Assembly: GCA_046331175.1 (NCBI GenBank)
Contig: JAXLRI010000010.1
Span: forward strand, 102,114 to 166,113
Length of the DNA stretch: 64,000 nucleotides
Direction: 5' to 3'
DNA from: JAWKIW01 sp046331175
GTDB lineage: Bacteria > Actinomycetota > Acidimicrobiia > Acidimicrobiales > Acidimicrobilacustridaceae
The notes under the pieces were generated by a model. It had not been told where the DNA came from and did not search any database. It saw only the letters and a program-made list of their open reading frames with translations. Of this stretch, positions 56,188-64,000 are shown one piece after another. Position numbers and translations under genes: made by a program. The first letter of the stretch is position 1; every line of letters starts with the position of its first letter.

Positions 56188-58050
56188 TCAGGTGGTGGCG
56201 GTGACGGTGCGGCGGGCCTCGTCGACGGGGACGGGCACGAGCAGCGACCGGTCGACCGTGGTGGAGTCGTCACGCACCCAGAGCATCGCCCGGGGCACGT
56301 CGAGGGACAGCACGTCGCCGAACCGGGACGGGTCGAGCCGGTAGGGCTGGTACCCCCAGGCCAGCAGGTGGTCGACGGTGTCGTCGGTGAACCACGCGTA
56401 CTGCGCCACCACGTCGGGGCGGAGGGCGCCGATCGAGTGGTCGAAGTCGTACTTGTCGTGGCCCGGGTACATCGGCGCCCCCTCGTGGTGGGGGCCGTGG
56501 GCGATGACCGGGTCCATCTTGCCGAGCAGGTCCACGCCGGTCCGCCGCGAGTAGTAGATCGGCGCGCCGGCCCACACCACCGCGATGGAGGCGTCGGGCG
56601 CAGTGACCTCGCCCAGCGCGACCCCGAACGCGGTCGCCCCCTGGTTGCGGCCGACGTAGAAGCCGCCGTCGCTCTCGAGGAACGAGCGCCAGCCGTTGGC
56701 CACGGTGGCGACGAGCACCAGGGCGACGACCAGGCCGGCGAGGCGGGTGGTGGACGCCGACTCGGGCACGGTCCGACGCCCGACGAGCAGCACCACCGCC
56801 ACGGCGACGACCGCCACCACGGCGATCGCCGTCACGGCGTCGGCCCTGGTGGTCGTGGTGACCCCGAGCCACGCCTCGAGCGGCCCACCCACTGCCGCGC
56901 CCACGATCGAGTCGACCAGCCCGAACGCCAGGGCGACCACCGCCAGCACGACCAGGGCGGCCATCGGCCGGGACGAGGCGCGCACGCGCGCCACGAACGG
57001 CTCGGCCGCCACCCCGACCAGCACCAGCAGGAGCACCGCCGCCGGCGTCAGGTAGCGGTTGGTGAGGCGGGCCCACTCCCACGCATCGCCGCCGACCGAG
57101 ACCGAGTAGCCGCCGAGGGCGACCACGAGCAGGCCGCACAGCAACAGCGACCGGTCCCGCCAGATGCGACCGCGGAGGCCGACGCCGACCACCACGAGGG
57201 CCAGCACCAGGTCGGCCAGCAGCACGGCGGCGAACGTGCCGAACCCCCGCTCGAGGCGCGGCGCGAGCGGCTGGCCCGACACCTTGAGGTAGTAGGTGTT
57301 CGGCAGCGGTTCGCCGTACACGGCCAGCCGCCACCCGACGTGGGCGACGGTGACCACCACGACCGTCGCCACCAAGGGCAGCACCGCCCGCCACCGCGTC
57401 GACCCGCCGAGCCGCCAGGCCAACCACGCGCCGACGACGACCACCGGCACGAGCACGTCGTCGCGGGTGAGCAGCCCGACGGCGGCGACGACGCACAGGG
57501 CGACGACCACCTTCGGCGCGGCGCCCTCCGCCTCGACCCGCAGCGCCAGCCAGACCAGCGACAGCACGACCACGGCGACCAGGCCCACCTCCATGCCGCG
57601 CAGCGTCCAGTACACGAGCGGCCAGAACAGGCCGACGAGGACGCCGGCGGCGACCGGCGCGCTCCGCGAGCTCGGCGCCAGCCGGGCGGCCAGGGCCGCG
57701 GCCAGCACGACGGCGACCAGCAGCAGCGCGATCCCGACCACGCTGACCGCCAGCGGCACCAGGTTCACCGGGAGGCCGATGCGGTGCAGCCCGGCCATGA
57801 GCACGGTCCACAGCGGGTTGGTGTAGCCCTCCACGGCCGGCTGGCCAGGGTTCCACACGAGCCCGTCGCCCTCGGCGAGGTTGCGGGCGTAGGTCATCGA
57901 GATCATGGCGTCGTCGAACAGCGTGAACCAGCGCTCGCCGCGGAACGTGAACGACGCCGTCCACACGAACCACCCGTAGAGCGCGGTGCACGCGACCAGC
58001 ACGATGGCGAGGCGACGGTCCACGACGTCACGCACCCTCGCCACCGGCAT
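56188..58050 (-). CDS. GT-C glycosyltransferase, AftB-like (arabinofuranosyltransferase-like)
   Basis: A 620-residue polytopic membrane protein with about ten to twelve spans. After the first span the motif FTLFDDAMISMTYARNLAEGDGLVWNPG with VEGYTNPLWT is the catalytic loop of the AftB/GT-C group; DD are the likely catalytic acids. Later segments include GGYSVSVGGDAWEWARLTNRYLTPA and a C-terminal outside domain (residues 480-620: VVWAGAPIYYSRRTGVDLLGKMDPVIAHG). In mycobacteria AftB adds terminal arabinose to the wall arabinan from decaprenyl-phosphoarabinose; the donor here is unknown. AAAGG precedes the ATG. It separates hyuA from hyuB, an odd place for a wall enzyme. Confidence 0.8.
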   Translation of the reverse strand: MPVARVRDVVDRRLAIVLVACTALYGWFVWTASFTFRGERWFTLFDDAMISMTYARNLAEGDGLVWNPGQPAVEGYTNPLWTVLMAGLHRIGLPVNLVPLAVSVVGIALLLVAVVLAAALAARLAPSSRSAPVAAGVLVGLFWPLVYWTLRGMEVGLVAVVVLSLVWLALRVEAEGAAPKVVVALCVVAAVGLLTRDDVLVPVVVVGAWLAWRLGGSTRWRAVLPLVATVVVVTVAHVGWRLAVYGEPLPNTYYLKVSGQPLAPRLERGFGTFAAVLLADLVLALVVVGVGLRGRIWRDRSLLLCGLLVVALGGYSVSVGGDAWEWARLTNRYLTPAAVLLLVLVGVAAEPFVARVRASSRPMAALVVLAVVALAFGLVDSIVGAAVGGPLEAWLGVTTTTRADAVTAIAVVAVVAVAVVLLVGRRTVPESASTTRLAGLVVALVLVATVANGWRSFLESDGGFYVGRNQGATAFGVALGEVTAPDASIAVVWAGAPIYYSRRTGVDLLGKMDPVIAHGPHHEGAPMYPGHDKYDFDHSIGALRPDVVAQYAWFTDDTVDHLLAWGYQPYRLDPSRFGDVLSLDVPRAMLWVRDDSTTVDRSLLVPVPVDEARRTVTATT

Positions 58051-58157
58051 GGCGCCTTTCTAGTGCCGAGGCCGGCGGCGGACGGGGCCACCGCCCGGCA
58101 CCCGACCGTCGCCCCGGATGCGGCCTCGGTGGCCGGCGGGCGCTGGTGGCCGGGCGA

Positions 58158-60095
58158 TCAGCCGGTGGTGCGGCGCAGCACGAGGGCACCCCCGCGGCCC
58201 GGGTCGCCCCGCCAGCCGTCGGGCACCCAGATGGTGCAGTCGGCCTCGGCCACCACGACCGGCCCGGTGACCGAGGCGCGCGGACCGGCGGGCAGGCCGG
58301 CGACATCGACGGGCGCCGGCTGGGCCGCCACCGCCCGCACCGCCACCACCTCCACCGGCCACTCCTCGCGGGCGTAGCCGTTGCGCCGGCGGTGCTCGGC
58401 GTGGAAGGTCGCCGACCAGCTCCCGTCGGCACCCGGGTCCGTCGGATCGATCGGCACCGCCAGCACGTGGCTCTGCCCCTGGTACCGGCAGTCGAGCGAC
58501 GCCGAGGTCTCGATGGCCACGCCGGCCTCGATGGCCTCGATGGCCTCGGTGGCCTCGGTGGCCTCGTCGCCGGCGGTCGCTCCCACCGCCTCCCCGTCGA
58601 GGACCTCGCCCAGCCGGAGCACCGCCCGGGCCACCAGGTCGGCCGCCTCGGCCACGACGCCGTCGACGGCCAGCGGCTCGGCCCGCGACACGACCAGGTC
58701 GACCCGCACGGGGGCGGCGAGGACGCCGACGGCGGACAGCACGCCGGCTCGGGCCGGGACGATCACGCACGGCATGTCGAGGGCGTCGGCGAGCGAGCAG
58801 GCGTGCAGCGGGCCGGCGCCACCGAAGGCCACCAGGGCCAACCGGCGGGGATCGACGCCCTGCTCGACGGTGACCCGGCGCAGCGCCTGCACCATGGCGG
58901 CGTCGACCACGGCCAGCACCCCCTCGGCGGTGACCCCGGCGGCCGCCAGGGCGGACTCGGCCGCCGAGCGGTCGAGCACGCCGATGCCGGGCAGCGCCAC
59001 GCCGTCGCCGAGGTGGCCCGCCACGAGGTCGGCGTCGGTGACCGTGGGCTGGGTGCCGCCGTGCCCGTAGCAGGCCGGACCGGGGACGGCCCCGGCCGAG
59101 GCCGGGCCCACGACCAGCGCGCCGCCCTCGTCGACGCGGGCGATCGACCCACCACCCGCGCCGATGGTGTGCACGTCGAGCGACGGCAGGCGCACCGGCA
59201 GGCCCGCCACCTCGCGCTCGTCGGCCGGGGCGGGACGGCCGTCGAGCACCAGGCAGACGTCGGTGGAGGTGCCCCCCATGTCGAAGGTGACGGCGTCGGG
59301 GTACCCGCAGGCCAGGGCCGCGGCCGCACCGGCCGCCACCCCTCCGGCCGGACCCGACAGCAGCAGGGCGGCCGGTCGCTCGGCCGCCCCGGCCGCCGGC
59401 ACCAGGCCGCCGGCGCTGGTCATCACGAGCACGGTCGGCGCCGCCGTCGAGAGTGCGGCGAGGTACTGCCGGCAGCGCGGACGGAGGTAGGCGTTGGCCA
59501 CGGCGGTGGACGTTCGCTCGAACTCGCGGGGCTCGGGGCTGATCTCGTGCGACGCGGTGACGTCGAGGCCCCGGGCCCGCAGCGCGGCGGCCACCTCGAC
59601 CTCGTGGGCCGGATCGAGGTCGGCGTGGAGCAGGACGACGGCCACCGCCTCCGCTCCGGACTCGACGACCTCCTCGACCACCTCGGCCAACGCCGGGTGG
59701 TCGACCGGCTCGAGCTCGACGCCGTGGGCGTCGAGCCGGCCGGGGACCTCGAAGCGGAGGTGGCGGGGCACGAGGGGCTCGGGCCGATCGGCCCGCGGGT
59801 CGTACAGCGACGGGCGGTCCTGGCGCGCGATCTCGATGACGTCGGCGAAGCCCGTGGTCGTCACCAGGGCCACCCGGGCGCCGCGCCGCTCGAGCAGGGC
59901 GTTGGTCGCGACGGTCGTGCCGTGCGCGAGCACCTCGACCGCCTCGGTCGAGACGCCGGCGGCCAGGGCCACCTCGACCACGCCCCGGCGGACCGCCTCG
60001 CCGGGGTCGGCCGGCGTCGACGGCACCTTGGCGATGGTGCCGTCGTCGGCCACCAGGTCGGTGAAGGTGCCGCCGGTGTCGCTGGCGACCCGCAC
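58158..60095 (-). CDS. hyuA: Hydantoinase A/5-oxoprolinase family protein
   Basis: The ATP-binding subunit that acts with HyuB, 645 residues. RVASDTGGTFTDLV (residues 2-15) and VLAHGTTVATNALLERRGARVALVTTTGF are the N-terminal family marks. FDMGGTSTDVCLV (about 272-284) is the ASKHA phosphate-binding loop, GAGGGSIARVDEGGALVVGPASAG follows, and the ALRRVTVEQGVDPRRLALVAFGGAGPLHA segment precedes the C-terminal domain. Around residue 515 there is a 9-bp tandem repeat giving EATEATEAIEAIEA. The start is GTG, with a single base between the stop of the RNase HI gene and this GTG, so the two are coupled. Confidence 0.93.
   Translation of the reverse strand: MRVASDTGGTFTDLVADDGTIAKVPSTPADPGEAVRRGVVEVALAAGVSTEAVEVLAHGTTVATNALLERRGARVALVTTTGFADVIEIARQDRPSLYDPRADRPEPLVPRHLRFEVPGRLDAHGVELEPVDHPALAEVVEEVVESGAEAVAVVLLHADLDPAHEVEVAAALRARGLDVTASHEISPEPREFERTSTAVANAYLRPRCRQYLAALSTAAPTVLVMTSAGGLVPAAGAAERPAALLLSGPAGGVAAGAAAALACGYPDAVTFDMGGTSTDVCLVLDGRPAPADEREVAGLPVRLPSLDVHTIGAGGGSIARVDEGGALVVGPASAGAVPGPACYGHGGTQPTVTDADLVAGHLGDGVALPGIGVLDRSAAESALAAAGVTAEGVLAVVDAAMVQALRRVTVEQGVDPRRLALVAFGGAGPLHACSLADALDMPCVIVPARAGVLSAVGVLAAPVRVDLVVSRAEPLAVDGVVAEAADLVARAVLRLGEVLDGEAVGATAGDEATEATEAIEAIEAGVAIETSASLDCRYQGQSHVLAVPIDPTDPGADGSWSATFHAEHRRRNGYAREEWPVEVVAVRAVAAQPAPVDVAGLPAGPRASVTGPVVVAEADCTIWVPDGWRGDPGRGGALVLRRTTG
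58522..58569 (-). repeat. 9-bp tandem repeat inside hyuA
   Basis: About five units of GGCCTCGAT/GGCCTCGGT on the plus strand, read in frame on the minus strand as Glu-Ala-Ile/Thr. In-frame unit gain or loss would change only loop length. Confidence 0.6.
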
Positions 60096-60096
60096 G

Positions 60097-61242
60097 TCAG
60101 CCCTCGCCGCGGCGGTGGCGCACCGCCAGCTCGTTCGGGTCGACGATCCACACCGCCTCGCCGAGGTGGTCCTCCAACGACCGGACGAGTCGTCCGAGGA
60201 CGTCGTCCTTGCCGTCCCAGACCACCAAGGCCTCGTCGGAAAAGCGGGCCAGCCAGCCGTCGCGGCGACGAAGGGCGGCCACCGCCTTGGCCTTGGACTC
60301 GGGGGCCTTGTGCTGGAGGGTGACGACGTCGCGCGCCACCTCGACCAGGTGGTCGAAGCGGGCCTGGCTGGCCGCCGGCCACACCGACTGGGGCTCGGGG
60401 TACGGCAGCACGACCACGAACGGGATGCCGAGCTCGGCCGCGGCCTCGGCCCCGAGCATCTCGGCCCCGAGCCGGAGCCCGCTCACCACGACGAGGTCGT
60501 CGTGCAGCTGGGCCTGGGCGGCGAGGATCTCGCCCAGCTTGCTGCGCACCGCGGCCAGCAGCGGGTTGTCGTCGTCGTAGCCGCCCAGCTCGGCCGGTCG
60601 GTGGCCGAGCACGGCGAGGCGGTGGCCGGGGACGAGGTCGGCCCCGGCGATCCACGGGTCGGTCGACGTCGCCGACGGCGAGGCGGTCGACGGCGATCCA
60701 CCAGCCGCCGACGGGCTGGCGCCCTGCACCGGCACCGCCTTGCGGCGACCGCCGGGCGAGTCGCCGGCACCGAGGTCGGTGGGCGGCGCGTCGCCCGACC
60801 GGCCGGTCTGGGTCTCGGCCGCCTCGACCGCCAGCCGATCGACCACGTCGTTCATGGCGTCGCCCGAGTGGCCCTTGACCCAGCGGAAGGTGACGTTGCC
60901 GCGCTCCTGCACGAGCTCGATGAGCGGCTCCCACAGGTCGCGGTTGGCCACCGGCTTGCGCTGGCTGTTGATCCAGCCCTTGCGGATCCACCCCTCGAAC
61001 CAGCGGTCGCGGAAGCAGTTGACGACGTAGGTGGAGTCGCTGACGACCTCGACCGCCTGGTCGGGCGACCCGTTGGCCCGCACCGCCTCGAGGGCGGCCT
61101 GGATCTCCATCCGCTGGTTGGTGGTGTGGGCCTCGGCCCCCGAGCCGTGGCCACCGCCGGGCACCGCCCACGCCCACCCGCCCGGCCCGGGGTTCCCCAG
61201 GCAGGCGCCGTCGGTGTACACGATCACGGGCGGGGCGGGCAC
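60097..61242 (-). CDS. rnhA: RNase HI fused to a SLOG (YspA/DUF1273-like) domain
   Basis: A 381-residue two-domain protein. Residues 5-145 are RNase HI with all four metal ligands: YTDGACLGNPGPGGWAW, the Glu of RMEIQAALEA, the Asp of SDSTYVVN and the Asp of VDRLA; FRWVKGHSGD holds the flexible His. It degrades RNA in RNA-DNA hybrids. After a Pro/Ser/Thr linker (150-195), residues 196-375 match SLOG proteins: GHRPAELGGYDDDNP, LVVVSGLRLGAEMLGAEAAAELGIPFVVVLPYPEPQSVW (in pieces) and ALVVWDGKDDVLGRLVRSL. Such domains bind nucleotides or nucleotide sugars. The start is GTG 61242; an upstream GTG adds a Cys/His-containing stretch that looks noncoding. Divergent from aceE. Confidence 0.85.
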   Translation of the reverse strand: MPAPPVIVYTDGACLGNPGPGGWAWAVPGGGHGSGAEAHTTNQRMEIQAALEAVRANGSPDQAVEVVSDSTYVVNCFRDRWFEGWIRKGWINSQRKPVANRDLWEPLIELVQERGNVTFRWVKGHSGDAMNDVVDRLAVEAAETQTGRSGDAPPTDLGAGDSPGGRRKAVPVQGASPSAAGGSPSTASPSATSTDPWIAGADLVPGHRLAVLGHRPAELGGYDDDNPLLAAVRSKLGEILAAQAQLHDDLVVVSGLRLGAEMLGAEAAAELGIPFVVVLPYPEPQSVWPAASQARFDHLVEVARDVVTLQHKAPESKAKAVAALRRRDGWLARFSDEALVVWDGKDDVLGRLVRSLEDHLGEAVWIVDPNELAVRHRRGEG

Positions 61243-61406
61243 CGTCGCATGCTGGCACGTCGGGCCGGCCCGACCCGGCACCACCACCGAGGTCCCATCG
61301 ACGTCCCGGCGCGGCCGGCCCGGCGCCGAGCCACCTCGGCCGCACGATCACCGCGACCGCACGGCAGTATGGGAGCGCCCCACCTCGCAGCGAAGGGAAC
61401 GCGCCC

Positions 61407-64000
61407 ATGGCCCTCGACGGATTCGTCCACCAGGTGCCCGACGTCGACCCCACCGAGACCGGCGAGTGGCTCGACTCCCTCGATGCCGTGGTCGACGCCC
61501 GGGGCAAGACGAGGGCCCGCTACCTCCTCTCCAAGCTCACCGAACGGGCCCGCGAGCGCCAGGTCGGCACGCCGGCCGAGGTGTCGACGCCCTACGTCAA
61601 CACCATCCCCACCGACCAGCAGCCGTGGTTCCCCGGCGACCTGGCGATGGAGAAGCGCATCCGCGCCTTCATCCGCTGGAACGCGGCGGTGATGGTGGTC
61701 CGGGCCAACAAGCGGGCCGACGGCATCGGCGGCCACCTCTCCACCTTCGCCTCCTCCGCCGCCCTCTACGACGTCGGCTTCAACTGGTTCTTCCGGGGCA
61801 AGGAGGACGGCCTGGCCGGCGACCACGTCTACATCCAGGGCCACGCCGCCCCTGGCATCTACGCCCGGGCGTTCCTCGAGGGGCGCCTCGACGAGGACCA
61901 GCTGGTCAACTTCCGCCGCGAGCTCTCCGGGCCGGTCGACGGCCCCGGGCTCTCGAGCTACCCGCACCCGTGGCTCATGCCCGACTTCTGGGAGTACCCC
62001 ACCGTGTCGATGGGCCTCGGCCCGCTCAACTCGATCTACCACGCCCGGTTCAACCGCTACCTCCACAACCGCCAGATCGACGACACGGCCGAGAGCCGCG
62101 TCTGGTGCTTCCTCGGCGACGGCGAGTGCGACGAGCCCGAGACGCTCGGCTCGATCTCGCTGGCGGCGCGCGAGCAGCTCGACAACCTCACGTGGGTCGT
62201 GAACTGCAACCTGCAGCGCCTCGACGGACCCGTGCGCGGCAACGGCAAGGTCATCCAGGAGCTCGAGTCGGTGTTCCGCGGCGCCGGCTGGAACGTCATC
62301 AAGGTGATCTGGGGCTCGCGGTGGGACGAGCTGCTGGCCCAGGACGTCGACGGCGTGCTGCTGCACAAGATGAACACCACCGTCGACGGCGACTTCCAGC
62401 GCTACGCGGTGTCGGGCGGCGACCACATCCGCGACCACTTCTTCGGCCCCGACCCGCGGCTGCGCCAGATGGTCGCCCACCTCGACGACGACGACCTGCG
62501 CGCCCTGCCCCGCGGCGGGCACGACTACGTGAAGCTCTACGCGGCCTACAAGGCCGCCGGCGAATTGAAGGGCGCCCCCACCGTGATCCTGGCGAAGACG
62601 GTGAAGGGGTGGGCGCTCGGCGAGGGGCTCGAGGCCCGCAACGCCACCCACCAGATCAAGAAGATGACCGTCGAGCAGCTGCGGGTGCTGCGCGACCGGC
62701 TCAAGCTGGGCGACGTCATCCCCGACGACGCCCTCGACGCCGACGAGCCCCCCTTCTACCGGCCACCGGTCGGGTCGCCCGAGCACGAGTACCTCATGGG
62801 CCGGCGCAAGGCCCTCGACGGTCCGCTCCCCTCCCGGATCACCACGGTCCGACGCCCGCTCGCCCTGCCCGACGACGCCGTGTTCGCCGAGCTCGACGGC
62901 GGATCGGGTGGCCAGGCCGTGTCCACCACCATGGCCTTCACCCGCCTGCTGCGCGGCCTGTGCCGAGCCGGCGAGTTCGGCAAGCGGGTCGTGCCGATCG
63001 TGCCCGACGAGGCCCGCACCTTCGGCATGGACGCCCTGTTCCGCGAGCTGGAGATCTACGCGTCGCAGGGCCAGCAGTACACGCCCGTCGACCACGAGCT
63101 GCTGCTCTCCTACGCCGAGGACCGCGACGGCCAGATCCTCGAGGAGGGCATCACCGAGGCGGGCTCGATGGCCTCGTTCACCGCCGCCGGCACCGCCTAC
63201 GCCACCCGCGGCGTGCCCATGGTGCCGTTCTTCATCTTCTACTCGATGTTCGGCTTCCAGCGGGTGGGCGACCTCATCTGGGCGGCGGCCGACGCCCAGG
63301 CCAAGGGCTTCCTGCTCGGCGCCACCGCCGGGCGCACCACGCTGCTCGGCGAGGGCCTGCAGCACCAGGACGGCCACAGCCTCCTGCTGGCCTCCACCGT
63401 CCCCACGTGCCGGGCCTACGACCCCGCCTTCGCCTACGAGCTGGCGGCGATCGTCCGCCACGGCCTCCACGAGATGTACGGCGGTCCCGACGGCACCGGG
63501 GCCGCACCGACGGGCAACGGTGACGGCGCCTTCTACTACCTGACCGTCTACAACGAGAACTGCCCCATGCCGCCCCGGCCCGACGGGGTGGCCGACGACG
63601 ACATCGTCGGCGGCCTGTACCGGTGGGCCACCGCCCCCGACGACCTGCCCGCCGACGCGCCCCGGGCGACGATCCTGTTCTCGGGCACGGCGTGGCAGGC
63701 GGCCGCCGCCGCCCGCGACGAGCTGGCTGCCGAGCACGGCGTGGGCGCCGAGCTGTGGTCGGCCACGTCGTACAAGGCGCTGCGCGAGGACGCCCTGTCC
63801 GCCGAGCGGTGGAACCGGTTGCACCCCGGCGAGCACCAGTCGGCGCGCATCACCGACCGACTCGCGGCCTCGAGCGGGCCGGTCGTGGCGGTCACCGACT
63901 TCGTGAAGGCGGTGCCCGACCAGGTCGCCCGCTTCGTCCCCGCCGGCGACGACGGACGACCCCGCCGCTTCGTCCCCCTCGGCACCGATGGCTTCGGCCG
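61407..64000 (+). CDS. aceE: Pyruvate dehydrogenase E1, homodimeric type (3' end beyond window)
   Basis: Thiamine-diphosphate enzyme that decarboxylates pyruvate and acetylates the E2 lipoyl group. 864 codons are visible, nearly the full length of about 890. Diagnostic pieces are TPYVNTIPTDQQPWFPGD, DGIGGHLSTFASSAALYDVGFNWFFRG (in pieces), the ThDP loop GDGECDEPETLGSISLAAREQLDNLTWVVNCNLQ (split), KTVKGWALGEG, VPIVPDEARTFGMD and YTPVDHELLLSY. GAAGGGAA precedes the ATG. E2 and E3 genes are 27-32 kb away, so the complex is not in one operon. Confidence 0.95.
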   Translation, partial: MALDGFVHQVPDVDPTETGEWLDSLDAVVDARGKTRARYLLSKLTERARERQVGTPAEVSTPYVNTIPTDQQPWFPGDLAMEKRIRAFIRWNAAVMVVRANKRADGIGGHLSTFASSAALYDVGFNWFFRGKEDGLAGDHVYIQGHAAPGIYARAFLEGRLDEDQLVNFRRELSGPVDGPGLSSYPHPWLMPDFWEYPTVSMGLGPLNSIYHARFNRYLHNRQIDDTAESRVWCFLGDGECDEPETLGSISLAAREQLDNLTWVVNCNLQRLDGPVRGNGKVIQELESVFRGAGWNVIKVIWGSRWDELLAQDVDGVLLHKMNTTVDGDFQRYAVSGGDHIRDHFFGPDPRLRQMVAHLDDDDLRALPRGGHDYVKLYAAYKAAGELKGAPTVILAKTVKGWALGEGLEARNATHQIKKMTVEQLRVLRDRLKLGDVIPDDALDADEPPFYRPPVGSPEHEYLMGRRKALDGPLPSRITTVRRPLALPDDAVFAELDGGSGGQAVSTTMAFTRLLRGLCRAGEFGKRVVPIVPDEARTFGMDALFRELEIYASQGQQYTPVDHELLLSYAEDRDGQILEEGITEAGSMASFTAAGTAYATRGVPMVPFFIFYSMFGFQRVGDLIWAAADAQAKGFLLGATAGRTTLLGEGLQHQDGHSLLLASTVPTCRAYDPAFAYELAAIVRHGLHEMYGGPDGTGAAPTGNGDGAFYYLTVYNENCPMPPRPDGVADDDIVGGLYRWATAPDDLPADAPRATILFSGTAWQAAAAARDELAAEHGVGAELWSATSYKALREDALSAERWNRLHPGEHQSARITDRLAASSGPVVAVTDFVKAVPDQVARFVPAGDDGRPRRFVPLGTDGFG

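Overview
The window is 64 kb of very GC-rich DNA with strong G/C preference at third codon positions, frequent GTG starts, leaderless-type promoters, and a Ku/LigD-polymerase end-joining pair. This points to an actinobacterium. The mix of genes and sequence style fits the class Acidimicrobiia, but that placement is inference. I recognised no rRNA, tRNA or CRISPR array.

Layout. 1-12.4 kb is a surface-polysaccharide region: an ABC-2 export permease running off the left edge, a methyltransferase, the complete dTDP-L-rhamnose set (rmlB-rmlD and, further on, rmlC and rmlA), small membrane proteins, a lipoprotein coupled to a secreted seven-bladed PLL-type propeller protein, and a Wzx-like flippase. 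12.5-25 kb is housekeeping: a rhodanese-ThiF fusion, a sirtuin, leucyl aminopeptidase, a PduO-type corrinoid adenosyltransferase, two divergent AI-2E-family permeases, cobalamin-dependent methionine synthase and a lipoprotein. 25-30 kb holds Ku and a LigD polymerase-domain gene broken by two frameshifts, a membrane protein and an M24 peptidase. 30-35 kb (minus strand) is a lipoic-acid/2-oxoacid dehydrogenase cluster: lpdA, sucB-type E2, and lipB and lipA fused into one reading frame. 35-42.7 kb has an M23 peptidase, a 29-residue membrane peptide, a nucleotide-sugar dehydrogenase and assorted metabolic or secreted genes.

43.08-53.87 kb is an integrated mobile region inserted into a hydantoinase/oxoprolinase gene (hyuB). 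At one end lies a large serine recombinase whose start codon is 25 bp from an 8-bp crossover-like core. At the other end the element supplies a replacement hyuB 3' end that is in frame through the attachment site, so HyuB stays an intact ORF with a 24-residue tandem insertion. The displaced native 3' end remains at 42.73-43.09 kb. A second, about 97% identical replacement 3' end sits at 51.6-52.02 kb beside a third core copy, so the region looks like two units: an 8.9-kb unit (recombinase, secreted NHL-repeat protein, candidate oriT, MobF relaxase) and a 1.85-kb unit (AAA/DUF4143 ATPase with three operator-like repeats at exact 23-bp spacing). There are no type IV secretion genes, so it would be mobilizable rather than self-conjugative.

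Right of the element come hyuB, an alpha/beta hydrolase, a GT-C arabinofuranosyltransferase-like protein, hyuA, an RNase HI-SLOG fusion and, divergently, the homodimeric pyruvate dehydrogenase E1 (aceE), which runs off the right edge. The E1, E2, E3 and lipoylation genes in this window could together supply pyruvate dehydrogenase activity.
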